Shown here in pieces: positions 52,243 to 64,000 of a stretch of DNA of 64,000 nt. Below the pieces are notes generated by a model. The model worked only from the letters and a program-made list of their open reading frames with translations. It was not told the DNA's origin and did no database searches. The stretch covers positions 1,017,001 through 1,081,000 of the forward strand of contig JAFFSR010000242.1 in NCBI GenBank assembly GCA_017163975.1, given 5' to 3'. This DNA comes from Anastatus disparis (lineage: Eukaryota; Arthropoda; Insecta; Hymenoptera; Eupelmidae). The translations under genes and the position numbers were made by a program. Numbering within the stretch: position 1 is the stretch's first letter; each line of letters starts with the position of its first letter.

Positions 52243-52844
52243 AAATTAATAAAGTTAATTAAAAAATTTTGTAAAAAATGCAGTCATAATAGAAATAAAG
52301 ATGAAGAAATTACTTGTTATCTAAACATCTAATGCAAAACTAAAAATTAAAGAGAGTGATGTTGTAGTTATAAACACACTTGCCAGGCTCATACTCCCAT
52401 AGCTATAGATGAAACATTATCACTCCTTATCTTTTTGACTGTTTCAACAACTATATACTATTTTACTCAACTTACATCTTACATGTCTTACAACAATGTT
52501 TAGCGAGCGACCACTGTCATATTAAAAGCTCTTTTAAACCTTAAATTTTTATGATATAATTCATAGAATGTCTATTAAATTATTTTTATTTTTATTTGAA
52601 AAATTACTTTGTATAAAAACTTTAACTTTTTATAAATAATGGTTATTAAACATTCTAGTGTCAAAACACTAAAAACATCTTTAAGTACGGGAGTATGGGC
52701 CTGGCAAGTGTGTTTATAACTATAACATCACTCTCTTTAATTTTTAGTTTTGCATTAGATGTTTAAATAACAAGTAATTTCGTCATCTTTATTTCTATTA
52801 TGAATGCATTTTTTACAAAATTTTTTAATTAACTTTATTAATTT
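52243..52844. mobile_element. Foldback element sharing the CTTGCCAGGC inner motif
   Basis: Arms 52243-52400 and 52689-52844 are inverted copies. Outer AAATTAATAAAGTTAATT; inner GTTATAAACACACTTGCCAG and its inverse next to GGGAGTATGGGCCTGG. A 290-bp spacer. Related to 21798-22654 by the inner motif only. Confidence 0.78.
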
Positions 52845-53262
52845 ATACCGATTGAGTGTGTCCTTTAGATACTGATGCGAATACGGCAAACTAGGACATA
52901 AATATATTTATAAATATATTTCCGATCTCAAACTGGGAGTCTAAGTTATTATACACACGTGATAGAAATTGAGAAAAGTCGAAAATAAAACAAAAATTTT
53001 ATTGTAAAATTTGCTTATTAAATGAATATTTATCATCCTAAAACGGTTATTTGAATATTTTCTTAAAAAATAAAAATTCAGATTTAAAATTTCAGATTAA
53101 TTTCACCATTAATCGTTATTCAAACAAAATTTTCTATTAAGTAACATTATTCAAAAACTTAAATCTTACCAAGGGATCAAAATCACGACCCTCAAATTAC
53201 GATTATCTCCAGCGTTAAGTGTGGCACTTAAACGGCTTGAGACAATCCTCACTTAAAATTTA

Positions 53263-54355
53263 ATTGAAATTCTTAAATATTAAATATTAATTTTTCATTG
53301 AATTTAAAAATATATTATGAAAACTAAACAGTTTTTAATAAAAAAATTATTTATAAATCAATGTATAATTAATTTATACTTCATTAGTATAAGATTTATT
53401 CATTTTAAGCAATTTTAGAACCAAAAAATTAAAACGAAATATCTTATTCATTTTTCCATAATTGATGTAAAAATTTTACATTCAGAAAAATTTTAAAAAA
53501 TACAAATAAATGAATATTTTCTCACAAAAATAACGTAATACAAAATATTACTTCTATAACAAAAAAAAAGCAGTCTTACACTGCTAATTTAGAAAAAAAT
53601 AATATTTATTAATTATTTGCACAATAGATTCTACATAAAAGAAAAAGTATATAATGAATACAATAAACATCAATAAATCAGATGAGTATTTCATTAGTTA
53701 AAGTTCTTTTTACTTAAAAGAAAAGAATTGATTCTTTGTGTTTGTTTAAATATAATTTTATTTTCAGGATTATTCCATATTTATTTGGCTAAAAGAATAA
53801 TCAAATATATTATCCAAAGGAGAATAGAAATGTAACTGTGACGGGTAAGATACTTGTTTTATTTTTGAAATTGTGTATTAAAATGAAGTAATAGTTAAAC
53901 ATAAAATAAAATTATAAACAAATTGTCTTTATTTTTTATGTATTAGAATTTATTTTACTTATTTAAACTTATATTTTTTATTACAGATCATATATTTTTT
54001 ATTACAGATCATATATTTTTTATTACACATCATAATTGAAATTCTTAAATATTAAATATTAATTTTTCATTGAATTTAAAAATATATTATGAAAACTAAA
54101 CAGTTTTTAATAAAAAAATTATTTATAAATTAATGTATAATTAATTTATACTTCATTAGTATAAGATTTATTCATTTTAAGCAATTTTAGAACCAAAAAA
54201 TTAAAACGAAATATCTTATTCATTTTTCCATGATTGATGTAAAAATTTTACATTCAGAAAAATTTTAAAAAATACAAATAAATGAATATTCTCTCACAAA
54301 AATAACGTAATACAAAATATTACTTCTATAACAAAAAAAAAGCAGTCTTACACGG
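53263..54355. repeat. 322-bp direct repeats flanking a 450-bp middle segment
   Basis: 53263-53582 and 54032-54355 begin AATTGAAATTCTTAAATATT and end GCAGTCTTACAC, with about three differences. Between them lies a copy of 49143-49549 plus a three-fold 21-bp tandem (ATATTTTTTATTACAGATCA) at 53970-54031. It resembles a small LTR-type structure but lacks TG/CA ends and a primer site. Confidence 0.75.
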
Positions 54356-57300
54356 AAATTACAACGGAATTGTTGGAAAATCCAAATCTTTGTTTACAGC
54401 AACGAAAAAATTTGGTCAGCACAACCAAAGTCAATAGTTGAGTAGACTTGGTTATGGTCATCAAAACTTTGGTTACTTTAGCAATAAGAAATTCCGTATA
54501 ACAATTTACTTTATTTTTTGAAACAAAATATTTGATTACTACAACCGAATATTTCATTACTGCGTTTAAGATTAATCACTGAGGCTGAACTTTTTAAATA
54601 AAATATATGAATTTTGAAAATCACTATACTAAAAGCTTATCTAATAAAGTTGAATAATTTTTAAATCGTAAGTGAATTTACTTTTTGATATGATTTAAAT
54701 TATTATTAAATTTTAATTGATAAACAAATTATTTTTTTTATAGCACTAGCAATTTTAAGCGCGCTACGCACGCCCTGTTTTATTTATTTGTTAAAATAAT
54801 CCATTGAAATTTGTTATAATCATATTCGATAGGTTATAATAAAAAATTTAATATATAAGAAATTTTTGAAGCATATTAAATTGAATAAATTGTCCCACGG
54901 CCATTAAACAAAAAAAAAAGAATAAATTGGCATATTCTAGGTTAATAATTACCCAATTAGAACGTGTTTGCATGCTTTGTAAATTACAGAAAACAATTAT
55001 TTGCTAGAGATAAAATAATATCTTAATTCAAATTTTATAAATTTTAAATAATTTGATTATAAAATCATTCATTTCAATATCATTACTACCTTTACCTTCG
55101 AAATAAATATATTATTCTGAATTTCTTTATGAGTTAATTTTTCGTCACTTGTTTTATTTTAACCAATCAAACCTGGCTTATCATGATGACAAATTCTTGC
55201 CGTCAATTTTTTAAGAGAGGATTATACAGTTAAATGCATGTATTTTATTGAAATTTCTTAATTGTTCATAAAAAAATATTTTATAAAAATAAAAATTATA
55301 ACCAAAATAATTTTATAAAATGTGTATACAAAATTTTGACAGATAATAGTTTAGCAATTATAAATGTAATTAAATCTGAATCAAACTATTAAATCTGATA
55401 TCTCACCGTGATCGAGTTACTTAATTCAATGAAGCTTCTCTACTCTTGCGCAACTTGTACGATATAATCAGGCTCTCCGATTATATTTTTATACATAATG
55501 AATTTTTAAATTCGCGTTAAGAATCGATTGCATTGCCTTTTTTTTTATAAAAGTGACTCAAAACTTTTGAAATCTTGCAATCATACATTTTTTGAAATTT
55601 CATTTCAATAACACTATAATTAAATATTCATTTTTTATGATAAAATAAAATTTTAATGAACCATTTATTTACAGAATGAATTCTTCATTAAGAAATAAAA
55701 CTCTATTAAATAAGTTCGTTAACTCCAAACGTTAGTTATTTTAATAGTTAAAGGGCATTTTTTAACAAAAGACTTACAAAATAATGCTATCCCAAGAATC
55801 ATGAGATCCTTAAACTAAAAGAAGCGCAAGAAAATTGTCTACTCAGTTTTATTTCTTTGCCATATGACACTGTAAATATCTACTTTCTATACTCCAACTT
55901 TTCATTTTGAATGAATTCCAATTTTTTTCTTTTTTTTCACTTAGTAGGATTGGATCACTGCACAGGAGACGAGTTATGCGAGCGTAATTCAAACTTCTAC
56001 GGTATTTCGATCTTATAAGCGAAAGTTCAATAATGCAGGCATTGTGAATATAAAAGGATGAAAATATCTCCTTACGTACTTTTTTCATAGATTTCAAATA
56101 CTTCCCTTAAATTTTCATAACTCTGATAATAAACCTTCATTGTGAAGTTAATATAGTCTAATGTAACAATATTTAAACATTTTTAAATAGTTCATAACTT
56201 TTGAATTGTTTTTTAAATTAAATTTACAATAAATTGCAGGAGTACTAATCAGATAGAAACTTATATATCAATTTTGCCGATGTATTTATAGACATCAGAA
56301 AATATTTAATTTTTCTTCAAATTGTTCTATAATTAATTATATTAATAAAAATGATATATTCTTTGTTTAAAATCTAGATTAATTTTTGCATTGTGTAATA
56401 ATAATTCAGTAATAAAAAAAAAGTATTACATTTAATTATAAAATTTTCTTTTGACTTTTAGATTTTTTTGGTTATACATTTATGAATGATGCTGCGTTCG
56501 TTTGGTATAACGTTAGATTTTTTCAAAGTTATAATCAAATTTTTCTAATTTGGAAAGCTTTAAAAAAAATCATATCTGCTTTATGGTTGTGCGGATTCTC
56601 GACTAATTATTCGAAAATATTTTTATAAGAATCATATTAAAATTAAAATTGTGTAAATTACCATAAAAAATTATCAATAAAGACATTTTTAGTTTCGAAC
56701 AGAATAAATACGGCTTTCACAATTTTGTATTAGAAAAAATATCCCAAAGTTATAAAAATGTATTCTGTATTTTATAAATTCAGAATTCACAATTACATTT
56801 ATTAAAATATATTTTTATACAAAAATGATGGCGAAAAATCCAAAAGTTTATGATATTTAGTACAAATGTAATAAATTTTAACATGAAATATAAAATTAAA
56901 TATTTATTTAAAAATGTCTTTTATTTATAATGCTTAAAAAATTCCATTTATCCTCATACTAACCGTAAGTTTATCTAACCAAAGATTGAAAACAATATGA
57001 GTATTCATAAAATTTTAAATAAGTAAAAATTAAGGTTTCGATCACTAAAAAATGAAAAAGTAAAAATTTAGTAATACTTTAAAATATAACACGAAAAACA
57101 AAATAAGTATTTAGATAGTTAAATTCAAAACTTGTAGAATGAGCCTATTTTGAAACTGCAGTTCAAATTTTTTTTTAGTACAGATCATCGTTAAAATGTA
57201 ACTATAAAACCAAGATTTTTTCCACAACTTTAGCTTAAAGTACAGTACCGTACTTTTCTTTCTACATTCTAAAGAATTGAAAGAAAATGTAAATCCAGAA

Positions 57301-58238
57301 AGTTGTTTTTTAACACTCAAGTTTTCACATTTCTCATATAACATTTTATTCAATAATTTCCATTCTATAAAATAAACCTTTTATTTTTTAGCAATAGAGT
57401 ATTTTTATGTGTATATATACGTATGCGAAAAAAAAATTTAATTTGTTTCATAGAAACGAAAAATCCTATTATTAAAATGCATCCTTTTATCTTTTAAGTT
57501 TGGATATAATTATATTTTTTGTCTGCAAAATATATATTAGAGCAAAAAAAATGTTGAGAGCTGCCTCGTATATTACGTTAGGATGAAAAAGCGTGAATGA
57601 AAAGAAAGAAAAAAAATCCGTGTAAGTTAATACAGGAAAAAGTTGTCGTAGATTACTTTCTTTCTCAATGCCCAACATGTAACCCCAATTTTCCTTCTTT
57701 CTTTTATTCTGTGTCGTTCTTTATCCTTTTATTTTTTGTCTTTCTATTCTCTGTCTTTTTTTGTAAGCCAAAGCAAAAGTTCGCGCTCACACGCGTCAAA
57801 TGGGCATCCATCGTCGACAAATGAAAGTAGATTGAAATGGATTGAAGGGAATAGGACATTTCAATCCCAATGAATTTCGTTTCTTGATCCTATAATTGGA
57901 ATTGAATGAGACCACGATGTCGCGCGCAAGTTCATCCTGTCTTTCCTATATAGCTTGCAATAGTACATCGTATTTTCTCTTTTTTCTATCCTTTTTCTCC
58001 TCTCTTGAAACCTTTATTGCTATTGCTTACTGCTTGCATGAATATAACAAGCTGCGTCGATTAAAAATTTTGATTATTTGTTTACATTTAGCTTACTGGA
58101 AATTTGCATCGTATATTGATGTGTGATATTACCCAAGGCTTCAGTTTTACGAAAAGATTAGTAAATAAATATTATGGGTAGTTTCGAAAGCAAAACGGGT
58201 AGTTCTGAATTTTTACTCATTTTGTACTTAAGGGTATG
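54356..58238. other. Long AT-rich stretch without recognised genes
   Basis: Read on both strands. A possible MITE of about 150 bp starts at 54356 (ACGGAAATT ... AATTCCGT, with CAACCAAAG blocks). Other frames (55849-56097, 57111-57353, 57896-58126) are short, low-complexity and lack splice or domain support. A C/T-rich stretch at 57690-57770 is the only compositional feature. Confidence 0.5.
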
Positions 58239-58738
58239 GTATCACGCTACTTTACCGATCAAAAATTATTATTTTATAAACAATTTTTGAAAAAACATCA
58301 GAATAAGTTTTCCTTTTATAGATCACTTCATTTAATTTCAATGATGGGCGGAAAATCTAAAAATTAACTGAAAAAAGCGGCAATCCAAGATAAATTATCA
58401 ATAAAATTAAGTAATCCTTATCATTCGCTTTCAAAAACATATTTCATTCTAAAAAGGTTAGAATATGCCTAAGTTTCGTTAATTCAATAAATTCATTCAA
58501 AAAATATTTTGTTACAAGCAAAGAAACGAATAGATTACTTATTTTGCTATAATCAAAATTTATAAAAAATAATGAGTTCGCAAGTGATGTAAACTATGTT
58601 GTTCTCTCTTATAACATTAAATTTTTTTACATATTTGTTTTAAATAAAATAAAACAGTTTGTTTGTAGAAATTGTAAGTATAAAACAAATTCAATAAACA
58701 TTTAAAATTCGAATTTGAAGTTGGCGCGTGTCAAACTA

Positions 58739-61700
58739 GGGTAAATGAAGGTATTTCTACGGCGCAGGTATTATTACGACATTTCTGTTGATGTAAAAAA
58801 ATTAATAAATTTAATTACTAATTTAATCCAAAAAATTCGTAATATTAATTTAAAACCTTATCTATTTAATTACTAGTGAATAATTGAAATTGAATACTTA
58901 TTTGATTATTTATACTAATTTGAATATTAACGCCTTGATTCCCCGTGAAAAAATATTGAAAATCTATGTAATGTATCGAAAAAGAAATTTCTATTTAATT
59001 ATACGATTAAAATTAAAAACTTACTGTAAATTAATTTTCATGTAGGAAATTGCATCAGCTTTCCAGAAATCAGTAAGAAAATATTTTTTTATAATTTTTA
59101 AAATAAATTATTAAAAACGTAGCGTCACCTGCACCGTTTCAGATGAATATTAGTATTATTGCGGTAGACCAGCTGACTGACATAACCTCTTTTACGAATA
59201 TAACGATAATGCATGTGCTATCGAAAATCGTGACTTACTTTGTAGAAAATGAGTAATAAAAGAAAAACCAAATCAGAAAAAAATGTAAAACAACCTAAAA
59301 AGAAGCGTATGTGTTATGACAAAACAAGTGTTTCTGCGGCTTTGGTAGAAATAGAAGAAGGAGAGAGCATCGCTGCAGCTGCAAGGAAGTACAGTATACC
59401 TGAATCTACTCTAAGAGCAAAGAAAAGTGGACGTTTTTCTGATAAGAAACCTGGACCATCGCCAGTTTTATCTGCTGAAGAAGAGGAAAAATTAGCTAAT
59501 TGGACTATTGAATGCAGCAAACGAGGTTTCCCAGTAGGAAAAAATGAGTTACTTTTAAATGTTAAAATTATATGTGACAATCACAAAAAAATAACTCCCT
59601 TCAAAAATAATATGCCTGGAAGGTATTGGTTTGAAGGATTCATGAAAAGAAATCCACAGATTTCAAAACGAATATCTGAAAATGTATCATTGAATCGTGC
59701 AAATATTTCAGAAAGAAGTATAAGAGAATGGTTTGCAGAAATTTCAAGTTATCTTGATACTAAACAATTTTTAGATATAGATGCAGATAGGATTTTTAAT
59801 TCTGATGAAACTGGTATGTACTTTAATATCATAAAAACAAATCAATAATTACTGTTAATTACAACTGATAATAGTGTGAATAAATATATTTTGTATGTGC
59901 AGGTATACCCCTCAATCCTAAATCATCACTTGTTTTAGCTGGAAAAGGGAATAAAAACGTATATAGAGTAGTAGGCAATAATGAGAAAGAAACTCTTACT
60001 GTCTTAATGACAGGTAATGCTGCAGGAGATCTTGCACCCACTTTTGTACTTTTTTCTGGAAAATCTTTACCTAATAATGCTGCAGCTATGGCTCCTCTAG
60101 ACTTTCAATTTGGCGTATCAGACAATGGATGGATAACTGGTAAAAATTTTTATGAGTGTATAGCAAACTGTTTTGAACCATGGTTAACAGTTAAAAAGGT
60201 AAAACGTCCAGTTGTGTTTTTCCTTGATGGACACTCCTCTCACATGACTCTCAGTCTTAGTGAATTTTGTTCGAGTCATGACATTATACTAGTAGCTTTG
60301 TATCCTAATTCTACAAATGTATTACAGCCCTTGGATGTGGCTTTTTTTAAAACATTGAAATTGGAATGGCTGAAAACTTATCAAGAGCACTGTAGGACAT
60401 CAGTAATCATTAGTATACATAAATATCAATTTGCACCACTCCTTGAAAAAACAATTAAATCAATTGATGTTAAAAAGAGTCTTAAAAATGGATTTGCTAA
60501 GTGTAGACTTCACTCATTAGATGCAAATGCAATAGACTATAATAAAGTTCTTCGTATGATTGGAAGAGAAAATAAAAGTGAACAAGTGTCTAATGACGTT
60601 AGCAAGAGCAACATAGAAGATGTCAATAAATTAGAAGTCATTGAAAGTTTATTAAATTACTCTCAATTAAGTGCATTTAAAATGAATATTCATCCAGTTT
60701 GGAAAGGTGCAGAAGCAGACAAAAATCTATTTCATATTTGGTATAGCCTATCTTATCCTGAAACAACAAATACTTCTACACAAACAGTAAATGTTATACC
60801 TTTAAAGGTTTGTATTATTTTTTGTAAAATATATATAAATATATACACTAGCATACTGATTTTTATATTTATTCTATTTTAGAATGAGTTATATGAAAAT
60901 GATGACAATCTATTGAGCCATGATGATCCGATGAGCATTAATAAATTTGTTGCAAATAATAATTATAAAATCAAGGAAAATGATCCATCATCGAATAAAC
61001 AACACAACCTTCCACCTTTGGATAAGCAATACAGTCATCCTTTATATGAATCCAGTCCTCTGCCAGTATACGATGAATACAACAATCCACCATTGATTAT
61101 TAAAAACAGTCAAGATGTGAATAAGCCAATTACAAATGATGATGACAATTTCAAAAATACTGTTTTTTCATCGACTAACAATTATGAAACTATAGAAGTG
61201 ATATCTGAGTCTGTCGATACTGACAGTAATAAAGTAAATAAATTTATTTTTTAAATTTATATCTATAATTTAACAATAAGTTATAAAAGTTAAATTTCTT
61301 TAAAAATATTAACTCATAATTATGTACACTAAATTTTTTATTGTTTAGTTTATTAAGATAATAATTTTGTATGAAAAAATATTTGTATTTGAATATTTTA
61401 GATAAATTGAAGATTTTCATCACATGTACTATTTATTATATTTTTAAAAGAACATTTCATGAAATTTCAGGTTAGCTATAATGTAGATATGTATGAAACT
61501 TTAGCAGTAGATGATTTTTTTTGATGTGAGGGCCTTACCAATTAAATAATAAATAAAAAGAACTGAGGTAGAAATTAAAAAGAGAAGATTGAAGGAGAGA
61601 ATTTACCAATTTTAGATTTAGTCTGTAATGAAGATTTATTTTCACTGCGAGGAAAAGAAGAATTTAATATTAATAATAAGTATTGTAGTGTACTAGATTA

Positions 61701-62943
61701 TACGTCAATAAGTAAAGAACATGCAATTAATAATTAGTATTGTAATGCCATAGATAATGTCTCAATAAGTAAAGAAAATGTAATTAGTTTAAGTGATTCA
61801 AGTTATACTACTGATATAAAAAATTGCAAATATGATAATCAAATAGACAACGTTGTTGACTTGTCTGTTGTAAAAAAGGCAGTTACTTTAAAAAACATGG
61901 TATTGAAAGATGTAACCAATACATGCTCATTAGATAAGCCAAAGCCAATTGAGAAACTATTACATTTACCACTTATAGACATGGTTAATAAAAGAAGCAA
62001 GAGAGGTAATAAGCGCTCAAAAATATCAAGTATTATATCTGGCGAAGATTGGCAACGAGAGACAAGAGAAAAACAAAACGAAAAAAAAAATTAAACAAGA
62101 AGAGATTGCGTTGAGAAAAGAGAATAGATTAAAGAGAAAAGAAGAAAGAGAGGTTCTTCTTAAAAAGAAGAGAGAAGAAAAGTTTTTAAAACAACAGAAA
62201 AGGTTACAGAACGAAAAAGCAAAGCTTTTAGAAAAAGAAAAACAAATCAAAGATTTGGAAAATAAAAATAGAGAAATTGAAATAGATTTAACAAAAGAGA
62301 AAGAACAAGAATTAATTAAAGAAAAAATTGAAAATCTTCAAAAATTATTAAAAAAAGAATAATAATTTATTAGCATTGTTATTTTTTTTATAAATAGAAA
62401 AGATTATTATTTAAGTAAAAAAATAGTTGTAACTAATGTGATACATAAAAAAGAATTTATTATTATTTAAGTAAAAAAAAAACAGTTGCAACTAATGTGA
62501 TACATTAAAAGCTTTAATATTATTTAAGTACAAAAACAGTTGTAATTAATATGTATCAAATAAACTTTATTATTCTTGTCTGTAAATTATTAATTGAGAA
62601 CTGTAGTTACATTTTAAATAGCTAACAAACTCACAGCTACTTCCTACATCAAATTTTTTCAGTCATCAATAATACCACCGCGAAAATACCTTCATTCGTA
62701 ATAATACCTTCGTAGTAATAGCTTCAATCCGCAATGAATAACAGCAATCGCCTCGTCTTTTTATTTTTAATATTAAATTGACATGAATACTTTTTTTTAA
62801 ATTCAAAAAAATTTTTATAAGTTTACAACGACATATTCAATGATTTTAAGAAAAACAGAGTTCGGTTTCATGGTATTAAAGTCATTTTTTTTCAATTAAA
62901 GTACACCTCCTCCGAAAAGCCGCAATAATGCCTTCAGTTACCC
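58739..62943 (+). mobile_element. Pogo/Tigger-like DNA transposon, nearly complete (4.2 kb)
   Basis: Ends GGGTAAATGAAGGTATT and, inverted, GGGTAACTGAAGGCATT; TA on both sides (58737-58738, 62944-62945), the target preference of pogo/Tigger elements. Subterminal GTAATAATACCTTC-type repeats occur at the right end (62685-62715). It encodes one spliced transposase gene. Confidence 0.85.
59249..62362 (+). pseudogene. Pogo/Tigger transposase, spliced; C-terminal part damaged
   Basis: Exon 1 59249-59813 starts MSNKRKTKSEKNV. It has a psq-type HTH (VSAALVEIEEGESIAAAARK), a CENP-B-type HTH (YWFEGFMKRNPQISKRI) and the first Asp in RIFNSDETG. An 89-bp intron (GTATGT...GTGCAG) leads in phase to exon 2, 59903-60807: GIPLNPKSSLVLAGKG, second Asp VFFLDGHSSHM, third Asp LYPNSTNVLQPLDVAFF. 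A second intron (60808-60882) joins exon 3 (NELYENDDN) to 61254. DDE core is intact. A later region (about 61590-62362) holds EDWQRETREK and a Lys/Glu-rich coiled coil, with a TAG (61735-61737) and a frameshift in an A run near 62080-62092. Catalytic part may still be functional. Confidence 0.8.
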
Positions 62944-63439
62944 TATACATTAGCAATGATGCCAACTATGAAACATGGCTTCTTACACGGCTATTATATT
63001 CTTACAGCTGAGCACATCTTTTTAGAAAAATGTAATTTTGCTTTTTTGTGATATGATTTATCAAATCAAGTTTCCGCTCTTCATTTTTTAAAAATAAAAT
63101 GATCCTGATTAGGAAATTTCCTTACGAAACGCGGTTTTTGAAAAATTTGATTTTTTTGAACTGAGAAAATTGTTTTTCCGATAATCTTAGATTTCCGCTT
63201 TTTTCCGCTAATTTTTGGAGTTTTCGCCCTTCAGTGAAATTAAATAAAGTAATCTATAAAAGTAAAACTCATTCAGACGTATAGTTTTTTCGAAAATTAT
63301 AATTCTCGATCGGTAAAGTAGCGTGATACAATTGATACAATTTTTTTCTAACAACTTATGAAAAAAAGTGACGAAATTTTATTTAATTTATTCTTTATAA
63401 TATTTATTATCATGATAATTTACGAGTACAGAGTGTTAT

Positions 63440-63691
63440 TCATAGATTTTTGTATTTAAATGAACTATCAAAAATAGCATTAAACCATTCCTGCTCTTTA
63501 GCTTTCGGAAAATCTTTATGCTGCTTTTCTTTCTTTTCTATCCTTTCTATGATTGCTGGTCTTGGGTGTATTCCTACGGAGAAGCCAGTTAATGTTTTTT
63601 GAAGTGAAACTTCTTTACCGACGGTATACACTTCCCATAAGAGACATATCAAAAAATTATGCGGGAGTGAATTGATTTCATGACGGTACAT
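63440..63691 (-). CDS. Short open frame with TATA-like upstream sequence, unknown
   Basis: 83 residues from ATG 63691: SLPHNFLICLLWEVYTVGKE, HPRPAIIERIEKKEKQ, ending KYKNL. About 30 bases upstream on the minus strand is (TA)n, which could serve as a TATA region. No domain recognised; it could be a first exon or chance. The remaining 63692-64000 is AT-rich with CT runs and no gene seen. Confidence 0.25.
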   Translation of the reverse strand: MYRHEINSLPHNFLICLLWEVYTVGKEVSLQKTLTGFSVGIHPRPAIIERIEKKEKQHKDFPKAKEQEWFNAIFDSSFKYKNL

Positions 63692-64000
63692 GCAACGGAA
63701 CTAATGAAACGGAAGTATATATATATATATAGGTGGAGCGTCCGCGCCTCCTATATGCAAATCAAGGTACTAAATACGTATAAAGAAAAATTCGCAGGAC
63801 TTACTTGATGTCAAACGCACAGATATATTATGCATACTATATGTGCAATACAAATATCTGAAATTGAATAAATAAAGAAAGCAATGGCGCGCATTTTTTT
63901 TCTCTTTTTCTTTCTTTCTCTATAATGTTCGATGGTAAACCCCTCTCTTTAAACGTGCACGCGCAAGCAAACGTTTTGTATTTACGTTATCATAAGCCAA

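Larger units (their letters stand above)
58239..63329. mobile_element. TIR pair GTATCACGCTACTTTACC enclosing the Tigger element
   Basis: 58239-58260 reads GTATCACGCTACTTTACC + GATC and is mirrored exactly at 63308-63329. Similarity continues inward, diverged, for about 160 bp (TTTATAGATCACTT / AAGTAATCTATAAA, GCGGAAAA / TTTTCGC). Either an older foldback split by the Tigger insertion, or a larger element. Target duplication not resolved. Confidence 0.65.

Noticed and set aside
53263..54355. Interpretation as a genuine LTR retrotransposon (TRIM)
   Set aside because: No TG...CA ends, primer-binding site, polypurine tract or target duplication were found.
57896..58126. 76-residue frame with hydrophobic stretches
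   Set aside because: Low-complexity Phe/Leu/Ser translation of AT-rich DNA, no conserved domain or splice context.
1..64000. tRNA and rRNA genes
   Set aside because: No cloverleaf with A/B box consensus and no rRNA core sequence was noticed on either strand; a tRNAscan or Rfam search would settle it.

Overview
The window is AT-rich, gene-poor eukaryotic DNA, almost certainly from an arthropod. I lean towards a hymenopteran insect because the Polinton gene set resembles what I know from insect genomes, but no single-copy host gene confirms this. No intact host gene was recognised. The content is layer on layer of mobile elements, and many insertions can be ordered because they interrupt one another.

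Layout. (1) 1-5605: a decayed Polinton/Maverick (adintovirus-like) element. On the minus strand are a BIR-RING inhibitor-of-apoptosis fragment, an integrase with chromodomain, a small glycine/proline and coiled-coil protein, a DUF8207-like protein and a packaging ATPase. On the plus strand, from a divergent promoter, are a phospholipase A2-like domain, two tandem exonuclease-like paralogues and two small proteins. Most genes carry one in-frame stop or one frameshift. (2) 5640-7110: 5' part of an R1-like LINE. (3) 7241-21550: a Ty3/gypsy LTR retrotransposon with about 2-kb LTRs and a 4-bp target duplication (ATAT). Gag has a single in-frame stop. A -1 frameshift heptamer joins gag to an intact pol, and an extra third ORF encodes a zinc-knuckle, Arg/Ser-rich protein in the env position. 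Two DNA elements have since entered only the 3' LTR. (4) 21551-26170: AT-rich tandem array, a foldback element, a LINE 3' end and one copy of a hairpin-capped repeat. (5) 26173-31620: a broken multi-exon BEN-domain gene split by a MITE, then a Tnp2-like transposase pseudogene split by two foldback elements. (6) 31640-37400: foldback elements and a second Tnp2-like pseudogene. (7) 37407-49763: a 12.4-kb interval bounded by 430-bp inverted repeats and TTA target duplications. It holds a pogo/Tigger-like transposase pseudogene, a small two-exon gene, a 4.5-kb element with 644-bp inverted repeats, and several hairpin-capped repeats. (8) 49764-58238: AT-rich DNA with foldbacks and a direct-repeat structure. 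(9) 58239-63329: a TIR pair enclosing a nearly complete pogo/Tigger element with a spliced transposase gene.

The observations I consider freshest are: a family of repeats that share the terminus AATAGTACATT and a following hairpin, whose stem sequence differs between members while the GC-rich tip is conserved; the third ORF of the LTR element with its apparent splice acceptor; the IAP fragment beside a Polinton integrase; and the 12.4-kb TTA-flanked composite. All identifications come from reading motifs by eye, and no database search was possible.
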